From assembly GCA_028282925.1 (NCBI GenBank), contig JANQGV010000254.1, positions 1-32,980 of the forward strand: a DNA stretch of 32,980 nucleotides, written 5' to 3'. Under the pieces are notes generated by a model. That model saw only the letters and a list, made by a program, of their open reading frames with translations. It did not search any database and was not told the origin of the DNA. Position numbers and translations under genes: made by a program. How positions within the stretch are numbered: the stretch's first letter is position 1; each line of letters begins with the position of its first letter. Shown here in pieces: positions 23,471 to 32,423 of this stretch. Origin of the DNA: Thermodesulfobacteriota bacterium (lineage in GTDB: Bacteria; Desulfobacterota; WTBG01; CAIYCZ01; CAIRTM01).

Positions 23471-25624
23471 ATGAAGTATGCGTCGCAGAGCTACACACGG
23501 GCTGAAATCGAAAAAGGGTATACCAACCGATTGCTTTCTATTGATTTAACCAGGAAGGAGATCACGGTTAAGGACATACCGGAAACAATGCGCACGCAGT
23601 TTGTCGGAGGGCGGGGATATTGTTTGAAACTCGTTTTCGACGGAACCACGGCGGATACCCGTTTCGACAGCCCCGACAACGTGCTGGCTTTTGCGGGAGG
23701 GCCTTTCTGCGGTGAGACATCTTTTGCCGGAACCGGTAAATTTATCGTTGGGACCATCTCCCCTTTGACCCAGACCTTTTGCGACTCCAATGTCGGCGGC
23801 CATTTTTTTCCGCTGGTAAAACTTGCCGGATTTGATGCGGTTGCCGTTACCGGAAAAACCGACCGGAACGTTCTGGTGGTTATCGACGGAAACAACTGTG
23901 AAATAGAAATAACCGAGGCCCCGCAAACAGAAAACACCCTGCTTGAGGCCGACGAGTTGATCCACCAATGGAACAGCGATACCCGGGTTGAGAATATCGC
24001 GTTTGTCTGTGCCGGTTCGGGAGCGCTGAACACCTATCACGGCTGTATCAACAGCGTTTATTACGATGCACGGCGCAAACGCTGCCGGGCCAAGCAGGCC
24101 GGCCGCGGCGGCACGGGGACCGTTATGCGCAATAAAGGCCTTTGGGGCATTGTGGTCAAATGTGATGAAGCAAAGGGCAACGCCAACAAACCGGCCGACC
24201 GTGACCGTCTGCGCATTGCCGGGCGCAAGTTGCGGCAGGTTATCCGCGATGTGGACCCCAAATCCATGAGTCTCGGAACACAGGGCACCACCTGTCTTAT
24301 CGACATGATGAACGAGCATCATCTGCTGCCGGTCAACAACTATCAGTACGGCATGCACGACCATCATGAACATGTTTCCGGGGATATTTTTGAAGAAAAG
24401 GTTTTTGAACAGCAGTATCCCGACGGCTGTTTTGCCGGCTGCAACCTGGCCTGCACCAAGGGCTGCGAACAGCACACACTGACCACCGGCCCCTTTGCCG
24501 GGCGAACCGTCCCGGTTGACGGACCTGAATATGAAACCGCGGCGGCGGTGACCAACCTGGGGATATTCGATATTCATACCGTGCTTGAGTTTGCATGGTA
24601 TTGCGATGAATACGGCCTTGATACCATCAGTGCCGGTGTTACGCTGTCGTTTCTCGTAGAGGCCTATGAACGGGGGCTGCTTACCCGCGAAGACACCGGG
24701 GGCGTTGAGTTGGGCTGGGGCAAGCCCGGTATGGTTATGGAACTGCTGCACAGCATTGCTACCGGGTCGAGTGCGTTCGGCCGGGAGGCCGGACGGGGTG
24801 TGCGGCATATGAAACAGTGGATAGCAGAGCGTGTTGTTGCCCGCACCGATAGATCAGCCGATGAGGTGTATCGGGAACTGGGCCTGTTTGCCATGGAGAC
24901 AAAAGGGCTTGAGTTTTCAATGTATATCACCAAAGAGTCCCTGGCCCAGCAGGGCGGCTACGGCTTTGCCCTGAAAGGTCCTCAGCATGATGAGGCCTGG
25001 CTTATCGCAATCGACCAGTTGAACAATGAATTACCCACCTTCAAAAAGAAAGCAGTCGCACTCTTCTGGTTTCCCATGATCAGGACCTGGTTCAACCTTG
25101 TGGGTGTCTGCAAGCTCCCCTGGATCGACGTGCGGCATCCCGAGGCCAAAAACACCGACCACCCGGCCAGAAACATGCCGACTATTGAATACTATCTGGA
25201 GCTGGTAAATGCCACGCTCGGCACGGACAAAAGCGTTGATGACCTGATTGAAGAGTCGGAACGATGCTATCTGCTGCACAAACTCATTAACCTGCGGCAG
25301 GGTTTCGGTACCCGCGAATACGACCGGATTCCTTTGCGGGCCATGGCCCCGGTATTCATGAACGAGTATCTTTTCCGTAAGGAGTACTACGAAGACTACC
25401 TGGTGAGTGTTGCCGGCCTTGATATCGAAGGTAAAACAGATGATCAGCGCCTTCAACTGCTGCAGGACTATCGGCGCAGCGAATATGAAAAACTGACCAA
25501 CGAGGTCTACGAAGAAAAGGGGTACGATCTGAACAGTGTGCCCCTGGATGCAACCCTGCAGCGCCTCGGCCTGAACGGTGATGAGTATCTGGGGATTGTT
25601 CGCAGTGCCAGGGAACGAACTTAG
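23471..25624 (+). CDS. Aldehyde:ferredoxin oxidoreductase family tungstoenzyme
   Basis: A 717-residue AOR-family protein, longer than the roughly 600 residues of archaeal AOR. Tungstopterin motifs include AGRGGTGTVMRNKGLWGIVV (about 210-229), GPEYETAAAV (351-360) and DTISAGVTLSF (384-394). Cluster cysteines appear as CFAGCNLACTKGC (residues 320-332) and the late Cys547 in LVGVCKLPW. The first spacing is C-x3-C, where AOR usually has C-x2-C. The family oxidises aldehydes, or reduces acids, with ferredoxin. The ATG at 23471 has GGAG eight bases upstream. No ferredoxin or MoaD-like partner is adjacent, so the redox partner and substrate are unknown. The gene appears monocistronic. Confidence 0.9.
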   Translation: MKYASQSYTRAEIEKGYTNRLLSIDLTRKEITVKDIPETMRTQFVGGRGYCLKLVFDGTTADTRFDSPDNVLAFAGGPFCGETSFAGTGKFIVGTISPLTQTFCDSNVGGHFFPLVKLAGFDAVAVTGKTDRNVLVVIDGNNCEIEITEAPQTENTLLEADELIHQWNSDTRVENIAFVCAGSGALNTYHGCINSVYYDARRKRCRAKQAGRGGTGTVMRNKGLWGIVVKCDEAKGNANKPADRDRLRIAGRKLRQVIRDVDPKSMSLGTQGTTCLIDMMNEHHLLPVNNYQYGMHDHHEHVSGDIFEEKVFEQQYPDGCFAGCNLACTKGCEQHTLTTGPFAGRTVPVDGPEYETAAAVTNLGIFDIHTVLEFAWYCDEYGLDTISAGVTLSFLVEAYERGLLTREDTGGVELGWGKPGMVMELLHSIATGSSAFGREAGRGVRHMKQWIAERVVARTDRSADEVYRELGLFAMETKGLEFSMYITKESLAQQGGYGFALKGPQHDEAWLIAIDQLNNELPTFKKKAVALFWFPMIRTWFNLVGVCKLPWIDVRHPEAKNTDHPARNMPTIEYYLELVNATLGTDKSVDDLIEESERCYLLHKLINLRQGFGTREYDRIPLRAMAPVFMNEYLFRKEYYEDYLVSVAGLDIEGKTDDQRLQLLQDYRRSEYEKLTNEVYEEKGYDLNSVPLDATLQRLGLNGDEYLGIVRSARERT

Positions 25625-25660
25625 GCCCAATATTTTGCGTTCAGCGTTTAGAAAGATTTC

Positions 25661-26050
25661 TAAACCCACGGCTTTCAGCCGTGCGACCTGATTATCTTTT
25701 AGCGATTCGGGGAAAATACGTTTATAAGACGCTACGCGTCTTCTCCCCCTTTTCTTTGTTCGCCCCAAAGAAAAGGAGGCAAAAGAAAAGGCGCCCTGCA
25801 ACTTGTCCCGCCACGGCGCGATTTCAGTCGGCGGGTCAACAAACTCGCCCCTGAAAAGCGGGGCTCAAACATGTCGACCCTTCTGTCCTCCCGAAATCGC
25901 TGCACTCGGCTGCGTTGCAATGGGATTAAGAAAGCCTGTAACTAATCAAGTGTAAATACTTTTAGTAATCAATGGTGCAAATGTTAGTGGGGTGATTATC
26001 AGACACCCCACTAATTGTGCTTAATAGACCACGCCCTTTAGGCGTGGACC
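25661..26050. mobile_element. Possible non-autonomous IS200/IS605-like element enclosing repeat B
   Basis: The left hairpin CACGGC-TTTCA-GCCGTG (25667-25683) and right hairpin CCACGCC-CTTTA-GGCGTGG (26029-26047) resemble the subterminal structures of IS200/IS605 elements. Between them lie a family B copy and a third hairpin, TAGTGGGGTG (25985-25994) with CACCCCACTA (26004-26013). No transposase is encoded. The right hairpin ends four bases from the brkB stop, so it could equally be part of a terminator. Confidence 0.35.
25701..25963. repeat. Family B long intergenic repeat, copy 2
   Basis: About 263 bp matching the copy at 18258. It shares the CTTTTCTTTG/CAAAGAAAAG stem, GGCGCCCTGCAACTTGTC, TCAGTCGGCGGGTCAACAAA and CTGCACTCGGCTGCGTTGCA, but lacks the extra hairpin of copy 1. 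No gene is present in 25625-26051. Confidence 0.85.
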
Positions 26051-26051
26051 A

Positions 26052-27383
26052 TTACTCACTGTTGGAGATATCCTTGAGGTATATATTGTCGGTCGATTCA
26101 GACAATTGATTCCTGAAGGCATTCAGCGCCGTCGAGATTTTTTCCAGTTCCGCTGACTGGATGACCGGCACGTTGTTGTTGCCGTGGCGTTCCAGGGTAT
26201 CGACAACCTGCCTGATCGTCAGCCGCTCTACATTGCAGGCGGGCTGATATGCCGTCGATTTTTCATCGGCAACCTTTATCTCGCTGATAATGCCGCAAGC
26301 GACCAACTCATCCAGCAGGGTGTGGGCCAGCCGTACCGGAATATCAAGCCGGCGCACGATGCTGTCCGCGGTTTGGGGTTGTCCGCAGTTCTGGAAGTTT
26401 ACCACCAGCAGGTTTGCTACGCGCAGGGACAGGAGTTGCTTGAAATCGTGGCTGATGTGCAGGCAGTCGGGCTCAAACTCATAGGTATGTTCGTTCTGGC
26501 AGGCAAAGGCGATCTCGGCACCCAGCAGCACAATCAGCCAGCTGATCTGCAGCCATACGAGAAAAAGCGGCAGGGCCGCAAACCCGCCATAGACGGCATT
26601 GTACTGGGCAACGCTTATTTGCAGGCTTATATACAGGCCCTGTATGACCTGGTAGAGAGTGCCCGCCGCGATGCCCCCCATTATTCCGGCCCCGATATGC
26701 ACCCGGGAATTCGGAATGAAAATATACAAAAAAGAGAAGAGGACCCACATGAACAGGTAGGGCAGTATTTTCAGACCTGCATACAGCAGCGGGCCGAAGG
26801 CCTGCAGTATGGTCAGCTTTTGCATGATAAGCGATACCTGGCCTGTTATCGCCACGGTTACGCTCCCGGCCGTAATAACCAGCACCGGGCACACCAGCAT
26901 AGCCGAGAGGTAGTCGCTGAGTTTTCGTCCCAGGGAGCGCCCCTTCTTGATGCCCCAGATGTCGTTGAAAGCATATTCAATGTTTCCCAGCAGTTTAATA
27001 ACGGTCCAAAACAGGAAAACGACCCCGATTCCGGCGATGAGGCCGCCACGCGTATTGGCCAGCAAATTGTTGGCAAAGGCTATAATGCGTTGAATAACTT
27101 CTTCCTGTCCCTGGAATTTAAGCAGCAGCTGTTCTTCGAAAAGGCGCTCGAACCCGAACCCTTTGGCTATTCCGAAAAACATGGCCATGACCGGCACAAT
27201 GGAAAGCAGGGTGTAGAATGTGAGGGCCGAAGCTTTGAGTGAACACTTGTCTTCATCAAATCCGCGTACGGCAAGGATGCAGATGCGCAGAGGCCTCAGC
27301 AGCAATGATTTTTTTCGAGGAGCACGGGCCAGCCGTATCCTCCAGATGTCTGTTGTAATGAACCTGATTGTTTTGTTCAGCAT
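26052..27383 (-). CDS. YihY/BrkB family inner membrane protein
   Basis: A 443-residue protein with about six membrane helices in residues 45-300. Family stretches include LKASALTFYTLLSIVPVMAM, FWTVIKLLGNIEYAFNDIWG and YGGFAALPLFLVWLQISWLIVLLGAEIAF. The C-terminal 130 residues are soluble and look like a winged-helix domain (DSIVRRLDIPVRLAHTLLDELVACGII). The family was once called ribonuclease BN, which is not supported; its role is unclear, with envelope or transport functions suggested. The start ATG is at 27383. Confidence 0.88.
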   Translation of the reverse strand: MLNKTIRFITTDIWRIRLARAPRKKSLLLRPLRICILAVRGFDEDKCSLKASALTFYTLLSIVPVMAMFFGIAKGFGFERLFEEQLLLKFQGQEEVIQRIIAFANNLLANTRGGLIAGIGVVFLFWTVIKLLGNIEYAFNDIWGIKKGRSLGRKLSDYLSAMLVCPVLVITAGSVTVAITGQVSLIMQKLTILQAFGPLLYAGLKILPYLFMWVLFSFLYIFIPNSRVHIGAGIMGGIAAGTLYQVIQGLYISLQISVAQYNAVYGGFAALPLFLVWLQISWLIVLLGAEIAFACQNEHTYEFEPDCLHISHDFKQLLSLRVANLLVVNFQNCGQPQTADSIVRRLDIPVRLAHTLLDELVACGIISEIKVADEKSTAYQPACNVERLTIRQVVDTLERHGNNNVPVIQSAELEKISTALNAFRNQLSESTDNIYLKDISNSE

Positions 27384-27705
27384 ATGACCTGTATATTTCT
27401 GGCTGTTTGATTTGAAAATAACGTTTTAACGAGTTTGACTTTTTGAATACCATATTTATCCGGTATTTTTCATGTTTTTCTTCTTTTCCTATTGGAAGGT
27501 TTCTGTTCAGTCTCATCGCTTAGCCGAAATTTCATGTCTTTTTGCGTAGATGCTGCGTCTGTGGGTCTGTGCATGTTCTGAAACGGTATATTTAAATGAT
27601 TTCAGGGTGTTTTTTTAAGAACAGGTATTGATTCCCCTTAAAAAATGCTTATTTTATCAGGAAATCTATGACGAGCGACAGAAATTGCACCTCAGGAGGA
27701 ACAAC
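27384..27705. other. Divergent region between brkB-like gene and htpG
   Basis: A 322-base AT-rich stretch with both flanking genes pointing outwards, so it should hold two promoters. I see no clear CIRCE element (TTAGCACTC inverted repeat) or sigma-32 box pair; GATTCCCCTTAAAAAAT near 27629 is only faintly similar to a heat-shock -10. A strong Shine-Dalgarno AGGAGG stands before htpG. Confidence 0.5.
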
Positions 27706-29574
27706 ATGACCAAGCGTAAATTTGAAACCGAAGTAAACCAGTTACTGCACCTTATCATTCATTCACTCTACTCTCACAAGGAGATTTTCCTGCGGGAACT
27801 GATATCCAATGCATCCGATGCCCTCGATAAGCTGAAACATGCAACATTGTCGGATGAGAAATTTAAGAATTTTCCGTTCGAGCCCCGCATTGATATCTCC
27901 TTTGATGCCGAAAACAGCACCCTGGACGTCAGTGACACGGGAATCGGTATGAACGAGCAGGACCTGGTAGAGCACATCGGCACGATAGCCCGGTCCGGCA
28001 CCCGCAACTTTATCGAGCAACTCACCGGCGACAGTAAAAACGATCTCAATCTGATCGGGCAGTTCGGGGTGGGTTTCTATTCGTCCTTCATGGTTGCCGA
28101 CAAGGTGGATGTTATCAGCCGCAAGGCCGGGGAGGATACGGCCTACAAATGGTCGAGCGACGGACAGGGCGAATATGAGATTACCGAGACGGAGCGGGAC
28201 ACTGCCGGGACGACAATCCACCTGCATCTGAACGAAAACGGCAAGGAATTTGCGAGCCGCTGGGGGACCGAAAGTGTCATAAGGAAGTATTCAAATCATA
28301 TACCGTTTCCCATTTTTCTCCATTACGAAGATACCCGATATGAAGGCGAGGGAGACGAACGCAAAGAGGTCAAGGAGCAGAAAACAGACCAAGTGAATGA
28401 CGGTTCGGCTTTATGGAAGCGCTCAAAACAGGATCTGAAAGAAGAAGACTACAAAGAATTTTATAAAACGATTTCTCATGGCGCCGAAGAGCCTCTTTTG
28501 TATGTGCATACCCAGGCAGAGGGTACCCTTGAATACACGACCCTGTTTTATGTGCCGGCCAAGGCCCCCCCTGATATGTACTATGCAAACTATGCCTCCG
28601 GGGTCAAACTGTATGTGAAGCGGGTTTTTATCACCGACGACGACAAGGAGCTTATGCCGACCTATCTGCGTTTTGTGCGCGGTATTATCGACTCCGAAGA
28701 CTTGCCGCTGAACGTCAGCCGGGAATTACTGCAGCAGAACCGGGTGCTGGCAAAAATCAAGTCTTCCTCTGTCCGCAAGCTGCTGGATGAGTTTAAAAAA
28801 CTGGCCGACGACGAAGAGAAATACGCAGCTTTTTACGAACAGTACGGCCGTCCCCTGAAAGAGGGACTCTATCAGGACTTTGAGAACCGGGAGAAGCTGC
28901 TGGAACTGGCACGGTATAAATCGACGAAAGGGGAGGGCTGGGTATCTCTGTCCGCCTATAAAGAGCGAATGCAGCCGGACCAGAAAGCAATTTATTACAT
29001 TACCGGCGAAAAGGAAGAAACTCTGCGTCAGTCTCCCCTGCTTGAGATGTACCGCGAGAAAGATATTGAAGTTTTGCTGATGGATGAGGAGATCGACGAA
29101 CTGGTTATACCATCGGTCATGAAGTATCAGGATATTGAATTTAAGTCCATCAACCGCAGCGATGCCGCTGAAGACCTGAAGACCGACAAAGACAAGGAAG
29201 AGGAGAAAGAGGCCGATCCCCTGATCGGCAGAATGAAGGACCTGTTGAAGGATGATGTAAAAGACGTCAAGGCGAGCACCCGTCTGAGCGATTCGCCGTC
29301 CTGTATTGTCGTGGATGAAAATGATCCCACGGTGCAGATGCAGGGCATTCTGAAATCACTGGGCCAGGACAAAGCTGCTGATATAAAACCGATTCTTGAG
29401 ATAAATCCCACGCACGCTATTGTGAGCCGGCTGAAAGATGTTCAGGATGACGGCATGTTTGAGGACATTTCTCGGTTGCTGCTGGACCAGGCGCTCTTGA
29501 TAGAAGGGGTGGAACTTAAAAATCCCGCCGGTTTCGTGCGACGGCTGAATGCAATCATGGACAAAGCTCTGTAA
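27706..29574 (+). CDS. htpG: Chaperone HtpG (bacterial Hsp90)
   Basis: A 622-residue ATP-dependent chaperone. The N-terminal GHKL ATPase shows LRELISNASDALDKL, DTGIGM, and GQFGVGFYSSFMVADKV. The middle domain has the family stretches GIIDSEDLPLNVSRELLQQ and YESDRKP-like region, and the C-terminal dimerisation domain ends near the stop. A charged segment rich in Lys, Asp and Glu (about residues 515-540) separates middle and C-terminal domains. The ATG at 27706 is used because AGGAGG lies six bases upstream; a longer frame from 27628 is not homologous. It is followed by a clear terminator, so it is probably monocistronic. Confidence 0.97.
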   Translation: MTKRKFETEVNQLLHLIIHSLYSHKEIFLRELISNASDALDKLKHATLSDEKFKNFPFEPRIDISFDAENSTLDVSDTGIGMNEQDLVEHIGTIARSGTRNFIEQLTGDSKNDLNLIGQFGVGFYSSFMVADKVDVISRKAGEDTAYKWSSDGQGEYEITETERDTAGTTIHLHLNENGKEFASRWGTESVIRKYSNHIPFPIFLHYEDTRYEGEGDERKEVKEQKTDQVNDGSALWKRSKQDLKEEDYKEFYKTISHGAEEPLLYVHTQAEGTLEYTTLFYVPAKAPPDMYYANYASGVKLYVKRVFITDDDKELMPTYLRFVRGIIDSEDLPLNVSRELLQQNRVLAKIKSSSVRKLLDEFKKLADDEEKYAAFYEQYGRPLKEGLYQDFENREKLLELARYKSTKGEGWVSLSAYKERMQPDQKAIYYITGEKEETLRQSPLLEMYREKDIEVLLMDEEIDELVIPSVMKYQDIEFKSINRSDAAEDLKTDKDKEEEKEADPLIGRMKDLLKDDVKDVKASTRLSDSPSCIVVDENDPTVQMQGILKSLGQDKAADIKPILEINPTHAIVSRLKDVQDDGMFEDISRLLLDQALLIEGVELKNPAGFVRRLNAIMDKAL

Positions 29575-29628
29575 TTAATCGGTCGGACCCCCTGGGGCCG
29601 CGCCATACACGGATATACTCTTTAGAAG

Positions 29629-29661
29629 ACACCCGTTTACTCGCTGAACGGGTGTTTTTTT
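29629..29661 (+). terminator. Rho-independent terminator after htpG
   Basis: ACACCCGTT (29629-29637) pairs perfectly with AACGGGTGT (29647-29655), followed by seven T. Confidence 0.92.
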
Positions 29662-29682
29662 CTTGCTTTTCTTGTTGAAAAT

Positions 29683-31788
29683 ATGCATTTTCGTTTTATG
29701 CCCGATTCTAAAATACCAGAAAAGCAGACAGATGACTTCCAGTGTCTGCACAAGCGTATCTCCGACCTTGAAGCGGAAAACGCCGCCTTGAAGTCGTGTG
29801 AACAAAACCTGCGCGATGCAATTGCGTATGTGGCCAAAGTGCTGGGCGCATCATTGGACTCTGTTTTGCTGACTGATGAAAAGGGGGATATCACCTGGGT
29901 GAACCGGTCGTTGCTTGACCTGATGCAGTGCGGGAAGAGCGATGTGCTCGGCAAGAGTACAGCCGAGTTTTTTTGGTATGCACCGGGAGTATATACGTCG
30001 ACCGATGGAGAGCAGGTGGAGATAGACGATTCGTACCGCGCAGCCGCAGGTGCTGTTATGCAGGAACTTCTTGAAAGCGGCAGAATCGACCACTGGGAAA
30101 CCTATGTCAGGCGTTTCGACGGGGTGCTTGTTCCGGTGGAGTTCAGCCTGGTGCTGCTTACTGCCGAGGACGAAACCCCAGTTGGTTCTCTGGCCCTTTT
30201 TCGTGACATGACGGGGCATAAAAAGGTGGAGAATGCCTTGCGTGAGAGCGAACAGATGCACAAAATTGCTTTGGAAGAGGCCAATGAGTGGGTCTGGGAC
30301 TGGCATGCCGATAAAGATCATGTCGTGTATACTCCAAAGGTCGTTGAGATGCTGGGATATGAGCCGGGTGAAATTGAACCGACCAGAGACTTCTGGGAAT
30401 CGCATATTCATCCTGATGATCTTGATGCGGCACTCAAGGACAAAGCGGACCACGTTGCGGGAAAAACAGATTATTTCGAAACCGAATACCGAATCAGGAC
30501 AAAAGACGGCAACTGGAGATGGATACTCGACCATGGGAGAATTATCGAGCGGAGGCCGGACGGCAGCGTGATGCGTGCGGTGGGTACCCGGGTGGATATT
30601 ACGGAAAGGAAGATGCTGGAGGAACAGCTTCAGGTCAGTCACAGAATGGAGTCGATCGGCACCCTGGCCGGCGGTATAGCCCACGATTTCAACAACCTGT
30701 TGACCGTTATTATCGGGTGCCTGGATATACTGGAACGCAACCCGGATGCCCCGCCGGCGCACCGGAAAAAGCATGTCGACAAGGCGCTTGCCACTTCCCG
30801 AAAAGCAGCCGATTTAATAAGTCGACTGCAGGCCCTGTCACGCGATACCACCCACGCCAAAGAATCTGTTGATGTGTATGCATGTATCAAGGATGTGTTC
30901 AATGTGCTGGAGCAGACAACCGATCGTCTGATCGAAAAACAGAACACCCTGAAAGCTGATCAGTTTCATGCCCTGGTAAACAAAGCACAGTTGAACCAGG
31001 TGCTGCTGAATCTCGGCACAAACGCCGTGCAGTCCATTGAGCAGAAGGGAGTAACGCCCGGATCATACCTGCGGGTATCCGCCGGGTACCATGTGATCGA
31101 CAAACCGGACACAAAGGGGCTTTCTGCCGGCAGGTATGTGCATATCCGGTTCGAGGACAACGGGATCGGCATGTCCGAGGAGGTCCGCCGCAAAGCCTTT
31201 GACCCGCTCTTTTCCACCAGGAACCGCGGTACGGAAAAGGGGCTTGGGATGGGGCTTGCCAATGTGTATGCGATTGTCCGCCGGGACCATAACGGCTATA
31301 TTTCCCTCGACAGTATCGAAGGCGAGGGCACCACCGTACATATCTATCTTCCCGCAAGCCGACATGCCGATGCCGCTCCGATGGGCGCTGAAGATGATGC
31401 CGGTGGAAAGGAAACAATATTGCTGGTTGATGACGAAGAGCAGATTCTTGAAGTGGCCCGGGAGTTTTTGCGCCACCAGGGGTACAGCGTCCTTACCGCT
31501 GCCGACGGAGAAACCGCGCTTTCCGTTTTCAGCGCCAACCGCGACAGGATTGATCTGGTTGTGCTTGACCTGGTGATGCCCAGGATGTCGGGTCTGATGG
31601 TTTTTGAACAGATGATGAATATACAGCCTGATGTGCCGGTTATTATTTGTTCAGGGCAATGCGAGGAGACGGCCATGGAAGGCATGCTGGAAAGCGCCGG
31701 GGCCTTTGTTAAGAAACCCTATAGAATTCATGCTTTCCTGCAGACAATCAGGACTGTTTTAGACCACGGTGTCGAAAAAAAGGCATAA
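29683..31788 (+). CDS. Soluble hybrid histidine kinase (PAS-PAS-HisKA-HATPase-REC)
   Basis: A 701-residue cytoplasmic sensor without membrane helices. A short coiled coil (15-45) precedes two PAS domains (about 55-180 and 195-310, the second PAS_3-like with HPDDLDAAL and ITERK). The kinase core has the H-box GGIAHDFNNLL (His334), N-box LLNLGTNAVQS, G1 DNGIGM and G2 GLGMGLANVYA. The receiver (about 577-695) has Asp583-Asp584, Asp629, Ser658 and Lys678. The start may be ATG 29683 or 29698; neither has a clear ribosome site. It could pass phosphate to the free receivers at 15914 or 21722, but no gene order supports this. Confidence 0.92.
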   Translation: MHFRFMPDSKIPEKQTDDFQCLHKRISDLEAENAALKSCEQNLRDAIAYVAKVLGASLDSVLLTDEKGDITWVNRSLLDLMQCGKSDVLGKSTAEFFWYAPGVYTSTDGEQVEIDDSYRAAAGAVMQELLESGRIDHWETYVRRFDGVLVPVEFSLVLLTAEDETPVGSLALFRDMTGHKKVENALRESEQMHKIALEEANEWVWDWHADKDHVVYTPKVVEMLGYEPGEIEPTRDFWESHIHPDDLDAALKDKADHVAGKTDYFETEYRIRTKDGNWRWILDHGRIIERRPDGSVMRAVGTRVDITERKMLEEQLQVSHRMESIGTLAGGIAHDFNNLLTVIIGCLDILERNPDAPPAHRKKHVDKALATSRKAADLISRLQALSRDTTHAKESVDVYACIKDVFNVLEQTTDRLIEKQNTLKADQFHALVNKAQLNQVLLNLGTNAVQSIEQKGVTPGSYLRVSAGYHVIDKPDTKGLSAGRYVHIRFEDNGIGMSEEVRRKAFDPLFSTRNRGTEKGLGMGLANVYAIVRRDHNGYISLDSIEGEGTTVHIYLPASRHADAAPMGAEDDAGGKETILLVDDEEQILEVAREFLRHQGYSVLTAADGETALSVFSANRDRIDLVVLDLVMPRMSGLMVFEQMMNIQPDVPVIICSGQCEETAMEGMLESAGAFVKKPYRIHAFLQTIRTVLDHGVEKKA

Positions 31789-31820
31789 AAAAACGGAGAC
31801 GCCTGTGCGGCGGTCTCCGT
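31786..31820 (-). terminator. Terminator of the RodZ-like gene (minus strand)
   Basis: Read on the minus strand, ACGGAGAC and GTCTCCGT (plus 31793-31800 and 31813-31820) form a GC-rich stem followed by a T-run of seven. It lies directly after the hybrid kinase stop, between the converging genes. Confidence 0.75.
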
Positions 31821-31881
31821 CCCGGTGCAAAACGGTTTTCCTGCAGGCGGGTATTGCTTACAGGACCCGCCGGGAGTTCTT

Positions 31882-32169
31882 TTAAAATTCTATGGTTGTC
31901 GCCTGCCAGGCATCCAGTTTGCTTTTAAAGTCCTGAACAACTTTTTCAGGATCGATGTTAAGAAAACGGGAATAGTTTTTCAGGTATCCGACAATAAATA
32001 CCGGGGGCGGCAGCATATTGAAATTCTCTTCTTCAATGCTTTTCAGGTATACCTTCTGGATTTTTGTTGAAACGGCAATTTGATCCAGATCGATATTTTT
32101 ATTTTCCCGAATTTCCCTGAGTTTGCTGCCGTCGTATACCTGCCCGGACCGGTCTGTATAGACCTGCAT
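31882..32169 (-). CDS. RodZ-like helix-turn-helix protein without membrane segment
   Basis: A 95-residue protein matching the cytoplasmic HTH_25 domain of RodZ: GSKLREIRENKNIDLDQIAVSTKI, YLKSIEEENFNMLPPPVF and VGYLKNYSRFLNIDPEKVV. RodZ links MreB to the cell envelope, and its HTH is normally followed by a membrane helix and a periplasmic domain; here the protein ends in QATTIEF soon after the HTH. It may therefore be a soluble partner or DNA-binding regulator. The ribosome site is AAGGA. On the same strand, the hydrolase gene lies 254 bases upstream. Confidence 0.82.
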   Translation of the reverse strand: MQVYTDRSGQVYDGSKLREIRENKNIDLDQIAVSTKIQKVYLKSIEEENFNMLPPPVFIVGYLKNYSRFLNIDPEKVVQDFKSKLDAWQATTIEF

Positions 32170-32423
32170 ACGTGATATCCTTTTTGCTGGTAATGCTTTA
32201 GTCCACCTATTTTATTTTCGGCATTTCTGACCAGTTTCTCAAATGCCGGGTGCCCAAGGACAGCGTGTGCCATATACGGTAGTCTTTATGCCATATCTAT
32301 ACTATACCCTACTATATTTTGTGTTTCAGTGAAGCATTGCGGGGTGTCTTTGTGAAATATTTACCTTTTTTAAATCGGCTCTGATTGAAGTTTCCTTGCT
32401 GCTGCGTGGTATTCAGTCTCATG

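Noticed and set aside
23546-24808. 420-residue open frame on the minus strand opposite the AOR-family gene
   Set aside because: The plus-strand frame carries clear family motifs across the same DNA. The minus frame is a shadow caused by GC-biased codon positions and has no recognisable domain.
25031-25801. 256-residue minus-strand frame across the 3' end of the AOR gene and repeat B
   Set aside because: It joins antisense of a real gene to repeat DNA. The same MQGAFSF start also occurs in the other repeat B copy, showing that it comes from the repeat.
26184-27242. 352-residue plus-strand frame opposite the BrkB-like gene
   Set aside because: It is rich in Gln, His and Gly with no domain, while the minus strand encodes a well-formed membrane protein.
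27600-27705. CIRCE or sigma-32 control site before htpG
   Set aside because: No TTAGCACTC inverted repeat and no convincing CTTGAAA/CCCCAT pair could be found, so no heat-shock element is claimed.
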